Source of the DNA: Medicago truncatula
Lineage: Eukaryota > Streptophyta > Magnoliopsida > Fabales > Fabaceae
Direction of reading: 5' to 3'
Length of the DNA stretch: 64,000 bases
Assembly (NCBI RefSeq): GCF_003473485.1
Contig: NC_053044.1
Coordinates: 54,786,091-54,850,090 of the forward strand
The notes under the pieces were generated by a model. It had not been told where the DNA came from. It searched no databases and worked only from the letters and a program-made list of their open reading frames with translations. The position numbers were made by a program, and so were the translations under genes. Shown here one piece after another: positions 46,201 to 56,060 of this stretch. How positions within the stretch are numbered: the stretch's first letter is position 1; each line of letters begins with the position of its first letter.

Positions 46201-49200
46201 TTTCGACATTTTTACACCTAGACCAATCTTTAAAACAATCTCTTTTGATCCGAACTTTTCTTTGAACACTGTCATTCCACCACCAAGATTCTTTACCCCT
46301 AGGTCCAAAACCTCGAGATTCTCCCAACGTCTCTTTTGCTACCTTTTTAATCTCATGTGCCATCCTCTCCCACATATCATTTGCACTTCTATGTGGTTGC
46401 CTGAAGCCTCCCTCTAATATCTTGTGTTGGAATATCCTTAGTTTTTCACCCTTTAAATGCCACCACTTGATTCACGGAGCCCCATTTTGACTTCTTCTCT
46501 TAGCCCTCCTCTTTACCCTTACATCCATAACCGTCACTCTATGTTGGTTAGTTAGGCTCTCTCCAGGTATGACTTTACAGTCCAAACAAATCTTCCTGTC
46601 GGATTTCCTAATAAGAAAGAAATCTATCTGAGAACATGAGACCCCACTCTTGTAAGTGATAAGATGCTCATCTATTTTCCTGAAACAAGTATTAGCTATA
46701 GTAAGATCAAAAGCCGATGAAAAATCTAAGATGGATTTACCCTCCGCATTAATCTCCCCGAGACCATACCCCCCATGCAAACCCTCGAAATCTCTTGAAA
46801 CACTCTCGACTTCGCTCATCGCTTTCTTAGCCTCTTTCCTAGCTATCTTATATTTATCCCAAGTTTCGACATTTTTACACCTAGACCAATCTTTAAAACA
46901 ATCTCCGAACTTTACTCTGAACACTGTCATTCCACCACCAAGATTCTTTACCCCTAGGTCCAAAACCTCGAGATTCTCCCAACGTCTCTTTTGCTACCTT
47001 TTTAATCTCATGTGCCATCCTCTCCCACATATCATTTGCACTTCTATGTGGTTGACTGAAGCCTCCCTCTAATATCTTGTGTTGGAATATCCTTAGTCTT
47101 TCACCCTTTAAATGCCACCACTTGATTCGCGGAGCCCCATTTTGACTTCTTCTCTTAGCCCTCCTCTTTACCCTTACATCCATCACCATCACTCTATGTT
47201 GGTTAGTTAAGCTCTCTCCAGGTATGACTTTACAGTCCAAACAAATCTTCCTGCCGGATTTCCTAATAAGAAAGAAATCTATCTGAGAACATGAGACCCC
47301 ACTCTTGTAAGTGATAAGATGCTCATCTATTTTCCTGAAACAAGTATTAGTTATAGTAAGATCAAAAGCCGATGAAAAATCTGAGATGGATTTACCCTCC
47401 GCATTAATCTCCCCGAGACCATACCCCCCATGCAAACCCTCGAAACCTCTCGAAACACTCCCTACATGCCCATTTAAATCCCCTCCTAGAGAAATCTTTT
47501 CTCCTAACGGGATATCCTGAATTAAGCCTTCTAGCTCCTCCCAAAACTTCACTTTAAGGTGTGCTTCTAACCCTACCTGAGGTGCATAAGCACTAATTAC
47601 ATTAAAGGTGTCTTGTTCCACTACAATCTTTAGGGCTATAATCCGATGTCCTATCCTTTTAACATCTACAATATCTTTCTTCCACTCCTTATCCACAATG
47701 ATGCCTACCCCATTTCTCGATCTAACTTCACCAGTATACCAAAGCTTAAATCCTGAACTATCTAATTCTTTCATCTTTTTCCCCACCCACTTAGTTTCTT
47801 GTAGGCACATAAATTGATCCTCCTCCTAGTCATTGTGTCTACTACTTACATAGATTTTCCTGTAAGTGTACCTATATTCCAAGTTCCAAAACGAATCCTA
47901 TTCTCATGAACTATAGCTTCTTTACCCGCACCCGTTCACGAAGATGCGGGAACCCTTGCTTATTTTTCACTACATCCAGGCGGCGATGCAGCGGCCCTTG
48001 CTCATTTGACACTGTACTCGAACCATACAGCGCGTTGCTTCCGGGCAACGACCTAGCATTCACACTATTTCGTATTTGGTCCATGCCATAGATATTCGAC
48101 AAAGTTTTACGTTGGCTGTCGAGGCCTAACACAACCCTCTCCTTTTACCCGGGCTTGGGACCGGCCTTGGCAGGATTGTGAGAGAGAATGTTGGATATAC
48201 AACTTAAATGACTGGTCATCAAGACCAGATTTTAGTCAAATAATCTTGACCATCTATGATTCCATGTATAGTTATAAAAAGACAAGTAAAGTTAAAAGAT
48301 TATATAGATACAATGAGCCTCACAATTTTTTAGCATGTATAATACGGGAACTCTTATGCAAATTGCATTTCCAGAACACCAGATAATTAACTGAATACTA
48401 CAGCACAATTTTAGCCTACTATAGATGTGAAAAAGTTCAGCTACCGACAGAGACATCAGTGGCACTTTTTAAATTACAAAACAAAATGTTTAATGCATAA
48501 TTGAAGATTTCAAGCAATCTTTCTGTCAAATCGAAAGCATGCCAGGAATACAGTGATCAGTGATGAAGCTGTAAACAATCTATGGACCACCAAAGTAAAA
48601 ATGGAATTGAAGATTAAAAAATAACAATTTAGTGTGGATTAATATCAGCATGTGGTTTAATGTTTCAGAAAAGTATTTATCAAAACCTTTCGGTGACATT
48701 ATAATTTAAAATACTTTATATATGCAGAATTCACGAATGGATTACTAAAGAATTTAAGCTAACTGCAAAACTGCATATGCGCTCACCATGCCTGGTCTTT
48801 CGAAGATCTAGCTTCAAATTCCAACTCTGATGAGTCTCGGGTGTTTTCTCCTGCAAAAAACTCATTTCAGACTCAACCTCACTAGATGTGTTGGTTTAAG
48901 CAGTTGGCTCAAATATTCGTGAACACAAGGTAGAATCTAACTAAATAAAAAAGAAAAGGAAAACAGAAAGTGGGAAAGTCCATGATCCTTTTCATAGTCC
49001 CTCATTGCTTCCCAGTCACTTCATTGTCCTTGGTGTCATTTTCTTAAAACTAACATGTCTCTAATACCATAATCAATGCAGTTTAACATCAAATTGACAT
49101 TATAAAGTTTCATAAACCACCACATTCTGAAGCCGCATTCTAAAGGCCCAAACATTGAAATACACACGACAATGTGACCATTAGAATGCTCAAAGACAGC

Positions 49201-49573
49201 ACCAACTATCCTAACAACGTTAAGGTAATGTAGGAAGTCTGACCTTCCGTGCATTGAGGAGAAACCAATTCATTTTGAGGTACTTTTGGTGAGTCTTGGA
49301 GTCTAGTCTGAAACCAACTGTGTATCTAAAATTCCCATCAAAATAAAGGAACAATTAATTAAAAGTGCATTTCAAAGGAAAAAAAGACAATATTTTCATA
49401 AAAAAAATAAAAAAAAAAATGCTACATAGACAAGTTAAGAAAAAACAATAACCTCAGTCCATTTGATGACAGGTTTCCCAGCACGACCAGATGATAAGCT
49501 ACAACCAGAACACAAAACAAGCGTGTTTCATTAATTGTTGTTAGAAAATAATACGACCAACAAAGAAACAATG

Positions 49574-49632
<59 letters not shown>

Positions 49633-49870
49633 AGACTTGAAACTTTTGGCTAGTTTTTGGTAAAAATCGAGGGTGAATGATTGTCCTTTTGATGATTCCC
49701 TTAGTAATTTTTCCATTCTCTCAATCTGAAATTAAAGGTAACGGTTATTGAATTGAGAAAGAGTTTAGAGAGTATAAGAAAAAAGAAAAAGAAAAAAAAA
49801 AGTAGGAAGGTACCTCAGAATTGGTGAATCCGGAAAAAATGGGTCTGTTGCGAGGACGCAAGCGATCCAT
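43236..49870 (-). CDS. SHH1: SHH1-like homeodomain + SAWADEE protein, 9 exons
   Basis: Exons (minus): 49814-49870, 49637-49725, 49453-49498, 49244-49325, 48787-48850, 43816-43867, 43584-43727, 43381-43500, 43236-43280. They total 699 bp in one frame (232 residues), all with GT-AG borders. A homeodomain spans about residues 20-75: [49 protein letters not shown], the last holding the helix-3 WFQxR. The SAWADEE domain spans about 108-230: [85 protein letters not shown] and LRRLCHRP, with the Cys/His residues used for zinc binding in the family. Arabidopsis SHH1 reads H3K9me with unmethylated H3K4 and recruits Pol IV for RNA-directed DNA methylation. The 4.9-kb fifth intron contains an RTE LINE. 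SHH2 is an alternative assignment, though the MDRLRP start and length favour SHH1. Confidence 0.93.
43288..43315. repeat. Poly-A run in the last SHH1 intron
   Basis: A run of about 26 A on the plus strand (T on the coding strand), near the 3' splice site of the last intron, where it lengthens the polypyrimidine tract. Confidence 0.85.
43897..43923. repeat. Inverted repeat arm, left (SHH1 intron)
   Basis: TGTAATTTAAAAAGTGCCAC followed by TGATGTC is perfectly complementary over 27 bp to 48452-48478, and similarity continues weakly inward. The two arms lie on either side of the LINE. Confidence 0.85.
44647..47817 (-). pseudogene. RTE LINE endonuclease-reverse transcriptase, broken
   Basis: Reading on the minus strand: an apurinic-type endonuclease domain (47810 downward: [38 protein letters not shown]), a linker ([28 protein letters not shown]), then reverse transcriptase ([100 protein letters not shown]; and the catalytic [12 protein letters not shown] with FADD). 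The C-terminal part ends [19 protein letters not shown]-like and [20 protein letters not shown]. Frame breaks occur near 45726, 45100 and in the duplicated segment, so no full polyprotein can be made. Confidence 0.9.
46143..47463 (-). repeat. ~660-bp tandem duplication inside the LINE
   Basis: Segment 46143-46803 and segment 46804-47463 are near-identical head-to-tail copies (for example CCAAGATTCTTTACCCCTAG and GGAGCCCCATTTTGACTTCT occur in both), covering the end of the endonuclease and the linker. The join lies near 46800, between GAAACACTC and the CTTCGCTCATCGC word. The copies differ at scattered bases and by a short indel near 46907, so the duplication is not an immediate assembly stutter. 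Confidence 0.9.
48452..48478. repeat. Inverted repeat arm, right (SHH1 intron)
   Basis: Exact complement of 43897-43923. See the finding on the intron inverted repeat. Confidence 0.85.
49577..49630. repeat. (GA)n microsatellite beside an SHH1 splice donor
   Basis: A run of about 27 GA units on plus ((TC)n in the transcript), starting a few bases after the exon 2 donor (49636 downward). Confidence 0.95.
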
Positions 49871-50070
49871 CGTCAACACAACTCAACTCTTTTCTCTCTC
49901 GCAACAAATAAAGTACAGAGTTATGTTAGTCAAACTATCAAACTATAAACCCTTTCTCTTCCGGGAGAAGTTATTATACATACCATAGATGCATAAAAGC
50001 TTCACAAAATTATACAATTAGTTTGGTTTCTATCAAAACCATATAACATCTTAATTATTATTTAAAGGTG

Positions 50071-50240
50071 ACAATTAGGGTACCATGGAAGAATGATGGG
50101 TAATTTACCCTAACCAATACACATTAGCTACATAAGCACATTTTTAAGTGGTATCCATAAACTATCTTGACCCCACCAACAAATTGTTCATTTTCATTGG
50201 TTGGTGGGTAAATTACCCACCATTCTTCAAAGGTAATCTA
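50071..50240. mobile_element. TIR element, ~170 bp, inverted mate of 18384-18541
   Basis: It contains GAAGAATGATGGGTAATTTA on the left and GGGTAAATTACCCACCATTC on the right, the same arms as 18384-18541 in reverse order. The two copies share internal words such as CTATCTTGACCCCACCAA. It lies about 200 bp upstream of the SHH1 ATG. Confidence 0.7.
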
Positions 50241-50864
50241 GAAAAAACTTTATTTAAAATCATGTAACAATAATAATTTCATTAAAAACCATTACACAAT
50301 TATTTTAGTTTTAGATACAAAACTGTGAAATCGTATTATCAAATCATCTAAGCCACTTTGCAAGCTTTACTTAGTTGAGGTACTAATTAGTCTCTTATGA
50401 TATTTTCAATTATTCATATGAAGGTTGTGTGGTAGGAGTTTGAAGTACAATGCACTAATGCACTCTTAGAGTGTTTTATTGAAATTGTCTTGTTTCAAAG
50501 TAAATTCATCATTTTCTATCTTTAAAATTAAGTGGATTGGGAAATTATTCATATAATGTGCCCTCTTTCATGCTACCTGATAGAATAGCATTAAGTTAGG
50601 TGGGTTTCAAGGAATTGGGAATTTTGAGTTTTGGTTTTAGATTATGTAATTTGAGTGTATTATGCGCTGAATCGGAAGAAATTAGTGGTTTAGATTCTGG
50701 AATTGTGGGCCTTATGCATGATAACCGCACTCTTTCTCTTCCCACTTTCACTATTCTCGCTCCCTATTTTGTTTTAATACTATTTTATTTATTTATTGTT
50801 TTTATTATGCTTTTTTAAGGATAAAAATAAATTTAATCTTTTTGGAAGAAAAAAAAAAACTTAA
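50241..50864. other. Intergenic sequence
   Basis: No gene recognised; short plus-strand open stretches around 50600-50818 look random. Confidence 0.4.
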
Positions 50865-51196
50865 TAGCAGTTTTGACCCCTATGTTTTAAGAAGTTGCGA
50901 TTTTGACCCCCTAACTAAATAAACTACAAAACCGCCTCCTAAGTATTGACTTTTTTGCAGTTTTGGCCTCCCAGGTCAATTTTGACAAAGTCAATGCACA
51001 CGTGGACGCCACGTGTGTATTTTTATTTTATTTTTAATTAAAAAAATAATAATAATTTTTTTGATAATTAATTAAAAAATAAAAAATAAATACACATGTG
51101 GCGTCCACGTCAGCTTTGACTTGGTCAAATTGACCTGGGGGGTCAAAACTGTAAAAAAGTCAATACTTAGGGGCGATTTTGTAGTTTATTTAGTTA
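50865..51196. mobile_element. Long-TIR element, right end truncated
   Basis: The left arm (AGTTTTGACCCCTATG ... CTAACTAAATAAACTACAAA ... GTATTGACTTTTTTGCAGTT) is complementary to the right arm (AACTGTAAAAAAGTCAATAC ... TTTGTAGTTTATTTAGTTA), with an AT-rich core containing paired CGTGGACGCCACGTG and GGCGTCCACGT words. The right arm stops ~50 bp short, at the start of the next element. Confidence 0.7.
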
Positions 51197-51695
51197 ATCC
51201 TTAAATTTGTTAAATCTCAATCAAGTTAGTCCTTCTGTTCAAACGGAGCGTTAACGGTGCTGACGTGACCGTTATTTTTTTTATTAATTATTAAAAAAAT
51301 ATTTTTAATAACATTCTTAAATTTTGACGTGACCTTAACAACATTCTTAAATTTTTGAAGAGTAGTAAACTCTATTCTGAGTGAAATGTGAAGAAGGAGG
51401 TATGTGTAATGCAGGGGCAAAATGGGAAAAGCATAAAAAAATAACAAACTATACTTTTTTCAATTTAATCTAATTAGTCCTTGAACACGTGGCCTCCTTC
51501 TTGCCACGTGTATAAGACAACACATCATGCAGGGGGACATATATATGAACATGGCTAACGGATCACTTGGACAGAGGGACATTTTTTATGGATGTTTGAC
51601 AAATTCAAAGACTAATTTGATATTTCGCATAATTGAGGAATGAATTTGGCCGATCCGTGAAAATTCAAGGACGAATTTGATGGTTCACTCGAAGT
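51197..51695. mobile_element. Probable second long-TIR element abutting the first
   Basis: The left end (TTAAATTTGTTAAATCTCAA ... TTAGTCCTTCTGTTC) and the right part (GGACAGAGGGACA ... AAGACTAATTTGATATTTC ... GGACGAATTTGATGGTTCAC) are loosely complementary, in the style of legume TIR elements. Borders are approximate. Confidence 0.45.
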
Positions 51696-52091
51696 AAAAC
51701 ACTGGTTGATAGCACATTAAATATTTGTTCTTAATTTTTTTTTAAAAATTAACTATTTTTCTTTTATATGAAATTCTCAATTTTAGAAATCCTTTTAATT
51801 TCTCAAAAAAATAGACATCTCTATTATAAATGTATAATTAATATCACAAATTTTACAAATATGTATATTTGTGACATTTGTCGTTGTATGTTATTAATTT
51901 GAATGTTGTGACTTGTGAGTTTATTCGTAGATTTACTCTTTATATTTTTAATGGTATTGAATGTGTGTTGATATTTAATTTACTCTAACAATTTGAATGA
52001 ATATCTGTCATTTATTCACTCATGTCACTTCATAAATAAATAAACAAAAACAAATAATGAAAGAGTAAAAAAAAATAAAAAATACATGTGA
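51696..52091. other. AT-rich upstream region of PIG-F
   Basis: Nothing recognised apart from the SINE that follows at 52092. Confidence 0.4.
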
Positions 52092-52175
52092 GCTTAGCTG
52101 AGTTGGGGGATATTTAATTTTAGCAGACACTCCAATTCTCCGCAATCAAATTGTGTATTTTAAAACTAAAAAAAA
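52092..52175 (+). mobile_element. Decayed SINE
   Basis: It starts GTGAGCTTAGCTGAGTTGGG (A box) and retains CACTCCAATTCTCCGCAATC and AAATTGTGT of the SINE body; the B box is deleted. It lies about 145 bp upstream of the PIG-F ATG. Confidence 0.6.
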
Positions 52176-52317
52176 AAACTAAAAAGGACAGTAAAACTAA
52201 AATACCCCTGTTGTGAAATTAAATTTACAAAATCAAACCATTGATCCATTTTCTATTCCTCTCTCACTTGTTCCTCGCCATTATCTTCGTCTTCACATCC
52301 TCGCTCTCCGAATCGCC

Positions 52318-55055
52318 ATGGATCGCCGGAAATCATCGCCGGAGGAAATCTCAAGTTCAGAAGCCTTTACAGTAAACTTGTTATGCGGTTTTGGTTTGGC
52401 TCTATCTTTCTGGATATCTAACACTGTCTACTCCGTCAACCTCGTTACCGATCCTTCTCTCACTCTCTTTCTCATTTCGGTAACCTACCTACCATCTCTT
52501 TCTATTTTCTTTTATTCAATTTCTCAATTATTATGTTTTAATTCACCGCCTTCGTCGTCGTCGTTTAGATTATTGAGCTTCCAATCGTCATCCTTCTCTA
52601 CAGTCGCTATCGACACAATCCCCAACAATCCTCGGTAATGCATTGTATGCCTCTTCCTTAATTTTTCTTCTTCTTGTCGATAATATTCTTTAGTTTGATT
52701 ATGATTTATGTATGTTCTATGTAGTACCTACGAGCTGTTGCCAGAGGCATTCTAGGACTCCCAGCAGGTTAGTTCAATTTCTCTTTTGATGTGATTTATG
52801 AATATTATTCCGTGTTTCATGTCACTGTAAAACTATTTTACACCATCAATTATAAAAACTGGTCATACTTCTTTTATCTTTTACTCTGCAGGGGCATTGC
52901 TAAATTCTTTAGGAGCTATTGCTTTGGGCGCACCTGTTACCTTTCAGTAAGTCAAATGATTTTTTTTTTTAGAGTACATTATTTTTTTTCTGCTCAGGAT
53001 TGATGTCATTATTCATTAGATAGAGGAATTGAGGAATTGTTTAGATTCACTTTTTTAAGTCTATCTACTGACATAATGTTTGTTATATTGTTTGGGAGAG
53101 CTTATGAAAACAATGTATGACATGTTCATAAGCCCTCAATGATGGCTTTTGAATACGACTTCAAGTGTATATGACAACAATTTCACTTTATTTTATCTTT
53201 TGTTATAAAATAATTTTTACATAAACACCAATATCATAAGTGTTTATGCTATAAGCGCTTAATTAAAATGTTTATCTTTATCCAAACAGGGCCTGTGTTT
53301 AAATAGCATTGTTTAAACAAAAATACTTGACCCCCCTTCTATTATGTGTAAAAGGTGCCTTTTCATTTTTAACTTTGAAGATCTCTTAATGATTTTTTTT
53401 GCAAATTTACCTGATACAGGTTCCTGCCCAAGACTGTATATTGGTCTCTTATGATGTCATTGTTCACAGTGAGTGACTAATCCATTGCCATTTTCTTGCT
53501 TACGGTTATTGCTTCTTCAAGACTATGTTTCTGTTATTTATTGAACTTGTCTCATATACGTTTCTATTTAGCCATTCATATTTTCAATTCTTTTATTACT
53601 ACCAGAAAATTAGAACAAAATGTTTTGCAATTCATCTTATTTTAGTAAAAGTTGTGTTCTCATAAAAGGAACGTTGGTGTTAGCTTAGTCTTTTTCATGT
53701 TTAATTAAACAAAACCATATCTATTATCCTTTGGTTACATGTTATCAATCATCTAGTCTAGAACATATGTTTGATCTGATTCAGTTGGGAAAGGTTCTAG
53801 ATATAAGCCATTGATATTTTCTTACCTCAGTATAAAAGCTTGACAGCCAACATTTATTGAAGTGAAAGTGAGTTGCATCATTAAACTTGCAGACTTGTCC
53901 CCACAATATCAATTCAAACATCTATTTTTCTTGGAAGATTTTTTATTAAGATCTCCTACAACTATATTTCATGTAGTGAAATGAATTTCTTATCAATCCT
54001 CTTCTCCATCCCTGAATAAATCACATCTTTACAGTCACATTGATGCACAACTTATGCTATTACAGACAGTTCCAGCATCGTGTGTTCTTGGTTCGTCATG
54101 GGCTGATTGGAAACGTATATTTGCACAAACAAAGTATGTTCCAGTTAACTTATGCAAAGTTTTCTACAATGCAATCTACTTATTTGGTCCTTTCCGTTTG
54201 GTACTTGTATTTACATTATTATAATCCTTGTACTATGTTTAGGCCGAATGGATCTATTGAGTACCTGATTTGCTTACATGCCCATGGAGCAGTTATTGGG
54301 GGATGGTTTGGGGCCTGGCCAATGCCGCTTGACTGGGAGAGGCCCTGGCAGGTAATTTCTTTTTTCTAGTCCTCTGTACTTGAGATAATTGATCACTGTA
54401 TACTACAGTCCTAGAGCGAATAGGAAGAGCAGTTCTTACCAAAGATACATTTCTTCCACATACCTCTACACACTGTCTTCCCTAAGTCAATTAGTTTATT
54501 TTTGCGTATATCATCCCTCTTTAACTTGTTTAATCACTTGAAGATGTTTCAGTTATTTATATTCATGTTTATGATGACATTTTTTAAAAACCAGCATCTC
54601 TCTTCTTACTAGCTACTATGCTTGAAATGTGTTTCTGAAATGGAAATTGTTTTTGTGCTATAGCACTAATAAAATAATAGGTTTTATATAAATCTAAAAC
54701 GTAGAAGTACCATGGTCTAAGATGTCCTGATTCATCCGTTTACTTTTTGGCATTGTTTATCTTGCTGAATGATACAAGAATTGCTCGCCAAACATTAAAA
54801 CTTCAATATAGTCATTGGAATATAAATTTATTGAACATCTCCCTGTAAGATATATACACTTCATTCCTCGTTTTGTTTTGTTGTTCTTAAGTTCTCTCAA
54901 TTTCGTTGTTAGAGTAATATGTTCATCTTAATTTGTAGGAATGGCCTATTTCTGTAAGCTATGGAACATTAGCTGGTTACCTTGTGGCATTAGTTGCATC
55001 ATTAGGCTTTGTTCTTGCTCATCGTAGGAGGTTGCTACATGTCAAAAATGAATGA
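52318..55055 (+). CDS. PIGF: PIG-F / GPI11-like GPI-anchor biosynthesis protein, 8 exons
   Basis: Exons by splice reading: 52318-52479, 52569-52634, 52725-52767, 52892-52946, 53420-53468, 54066-54133, 54243-54351, 54939-55055; 669 bp, 222 residues in one frame, close to the family's usual ~220. The protein begins MDRRKSSPEEISSSEAFTVN and is mostly hydrophobic: helices around LLCGFGLALSFWIS, SIIELPIVILLYS, LPAGALLNSLGAIALGAP, WSLMMSLFTTVPASCVLGSS, HAHGAVIGGWFGAWPMPLDW and the C-terminal LAGYLVALVASLGFVLAHRR. The HAHGAVIGGWFGAWPMPLDW plus ERPWQEWPIS stretch is the PIG-F hallmark. It ends in a basic tail (HRRRLLHVKNE). PIG-F sits in the ER membrane and stabilises the ethanolamine-phosphate transferases that finish the GPI anchor. 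All introns are GT-AG. Intron 4 holds a MITE-like segment. It is convergent with the chitinase fragment 60 bp downstream. Confidence 0.93.
53091..53290. mobile_element. hAT-like MITE in PIG-F intron 4 (tentative)
   Basis: The ends TTTGGGAGAGCTTATG and CTTTATCCAAACAGGG, with internal CATAAGTGTTTATGCTATAA and AAGCGCTTAATTAA words, resemble common legume hAT-like MITEs. Inverted ends are imperfect and no duplication was read. Confidence 0.4.
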
Positions 55056-55116
55056 AGTGCAAATGACTGATTCTGGTAATTGCTAAGTTCATAAAATAGC
55101 ATCCAATTTTGATACT

Positions 55117-55428
55117 TTATTGAAATAGCTTACCTTTTGATAAAAGGGTTTTCACTGAACGACTCTTTGCCTGAATGGTTTCAGTGAAGGTTGAGAAACT
55201 AGCTGCGATTGCAGAAGAAATGGTGACTTGGTTGGTATTAGAATCAAGGTCTGCAAATGCACAAAACAAGTGGGTGAAATAAGAGGGATCAATGTCAGAA
55301 ACTGCAAGGCCACTATCAGAATACCAATAGCCACCTTTAATTTCAGCTTTTGCAGAAGAGAATTGGAGTTGGAAAATCACGAGGAGAGTAGAAATCAAGA
55401 GGAATGAAGGTTTTTTTGAGTAGGCCAT
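55117..55428 (-). pseudogene. GH18 class V chitinase, first-exon fragment
   Basis: From the ATG at 55428 the frame gives MAYSKKPSFLLISTLLVIFQ..., a clear signal peptide ending near SSAKA, then KGGYWYSDSGLAVSDIDPSY, FTHLFCAFADLDSNTNQVTI and SVKTLLS, the N-terminal part of plant class V (GH18) chitinases, a family that in legumes includes Nod-factor hydrolases. The next residues leave the family, but the DNA reads AAAAG-GTAAGC there, a good splice donor, so this could be exon 1. No later exon exists: the active-site DxxDxDxE segment and ~250 residues are absent, and PIG-F occupies the downstream side. The length is ~100 residues against ~350-380 for the family. It is a truncated gene. Confidence 0.82.
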
Positions 55429-55539
55429 TTTCTGTGTTGCTATGCAAATTGTCTCGGATAAGTGATATATAGATAGATATAGATAGATATATAACAATAT
55501 AGCAGCACATTTTGTTGACTCTTCTCTTGCTTGTTTCAT

Positions 55540-55944
55540 AAGTTTTCTCCTCCAACCTTAGCTTATCGTATGGAACTGCGGTGCTTTCTCGGCGTCGAGA
55601 ACTGTTATCCTAAACAAAACAAATAACAATAAAAATGGTAGACTTTGTTTTTTTACCTAAAAATGAAAGATTTCTTTATTATTATATAAACAATTTTTCT
55701 AAATCTTTCTCTGGATTCTTTATCCATATGTAAAAGAATGGGATTATTGATTTTATTGCAAAAACGTGTTTTTCACAACTTTAGAATGAATATTAAATTG
55801 AATGCAAATTGTGATTGTTATTACAATCAAAGTATACCGGTATCATACTTGAACGGTTATACACAAATAAGTTAAAAAAGGATTACCATGCCACTTTTAC
55901 GGAGGATTAACACCAAATAAATAATTTTAAAAAGGATGTAATTT
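55540..55944. other. Intergenic sequence
   Basis: 5' flank of the chitinase fragment; nothing else recognised. Confidence 0.4.
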
Positions 55945-56060
55945 TTAAGTAGTTTAGTGACTAGAAGTTTGTCCTTTAAGCTAAATGAGAGGAAAATTTG
56001 GGGTTCGAACTCCGACTCTTGCATATTGCAATGTTTCTGTCAATTTGGTTAACCTCTGAA
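55945..56060 (-). mobile_element. SINE, antisense
   Basis: Aligned with the 14381-14500 copy: TTTAGTGACTAGAAGTTTG, then TTTGGGGTTCGAACTCCGAC and CTTGCATATTGCAATG. The A-box end is degraded. Confidence 0.7.

Larger units (their letters stand above)
44376..48178 (-). mobile_element. RTE-clade LINE, full-length-looking, with 19-bp TSD
   Basis: The body is flanked by an exact 19-bp duplication, TGAGAGAGAATGTTGGATA, at 44357-44375 and 48179-48197. Its 5' end (minus strand) begins CCTGCCAAGGCCGGTCCCAA, and its 3' end is a GTT/TTG simple repeat, as in RTE elements, not poly-A. It encodes an endonuclease and reverse transcriptase but no separate ORF1, also RTE-like. Its coding has several frame breaks and a ~660-bp internal tandem duplication. 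Insertion is antisense to nothing: the element and the host gene SHH1 share the minus strand. Confidence 0.93.

Noticed and set aside
49531-49716. Minus-strand frame with an SLSLSL tail
   Set aside because: The first part is SHH1 exon 2; the tail is the (TC)n microsatellite in the following intron. The exon ends at the GT donor at 49636 and joins 49498.
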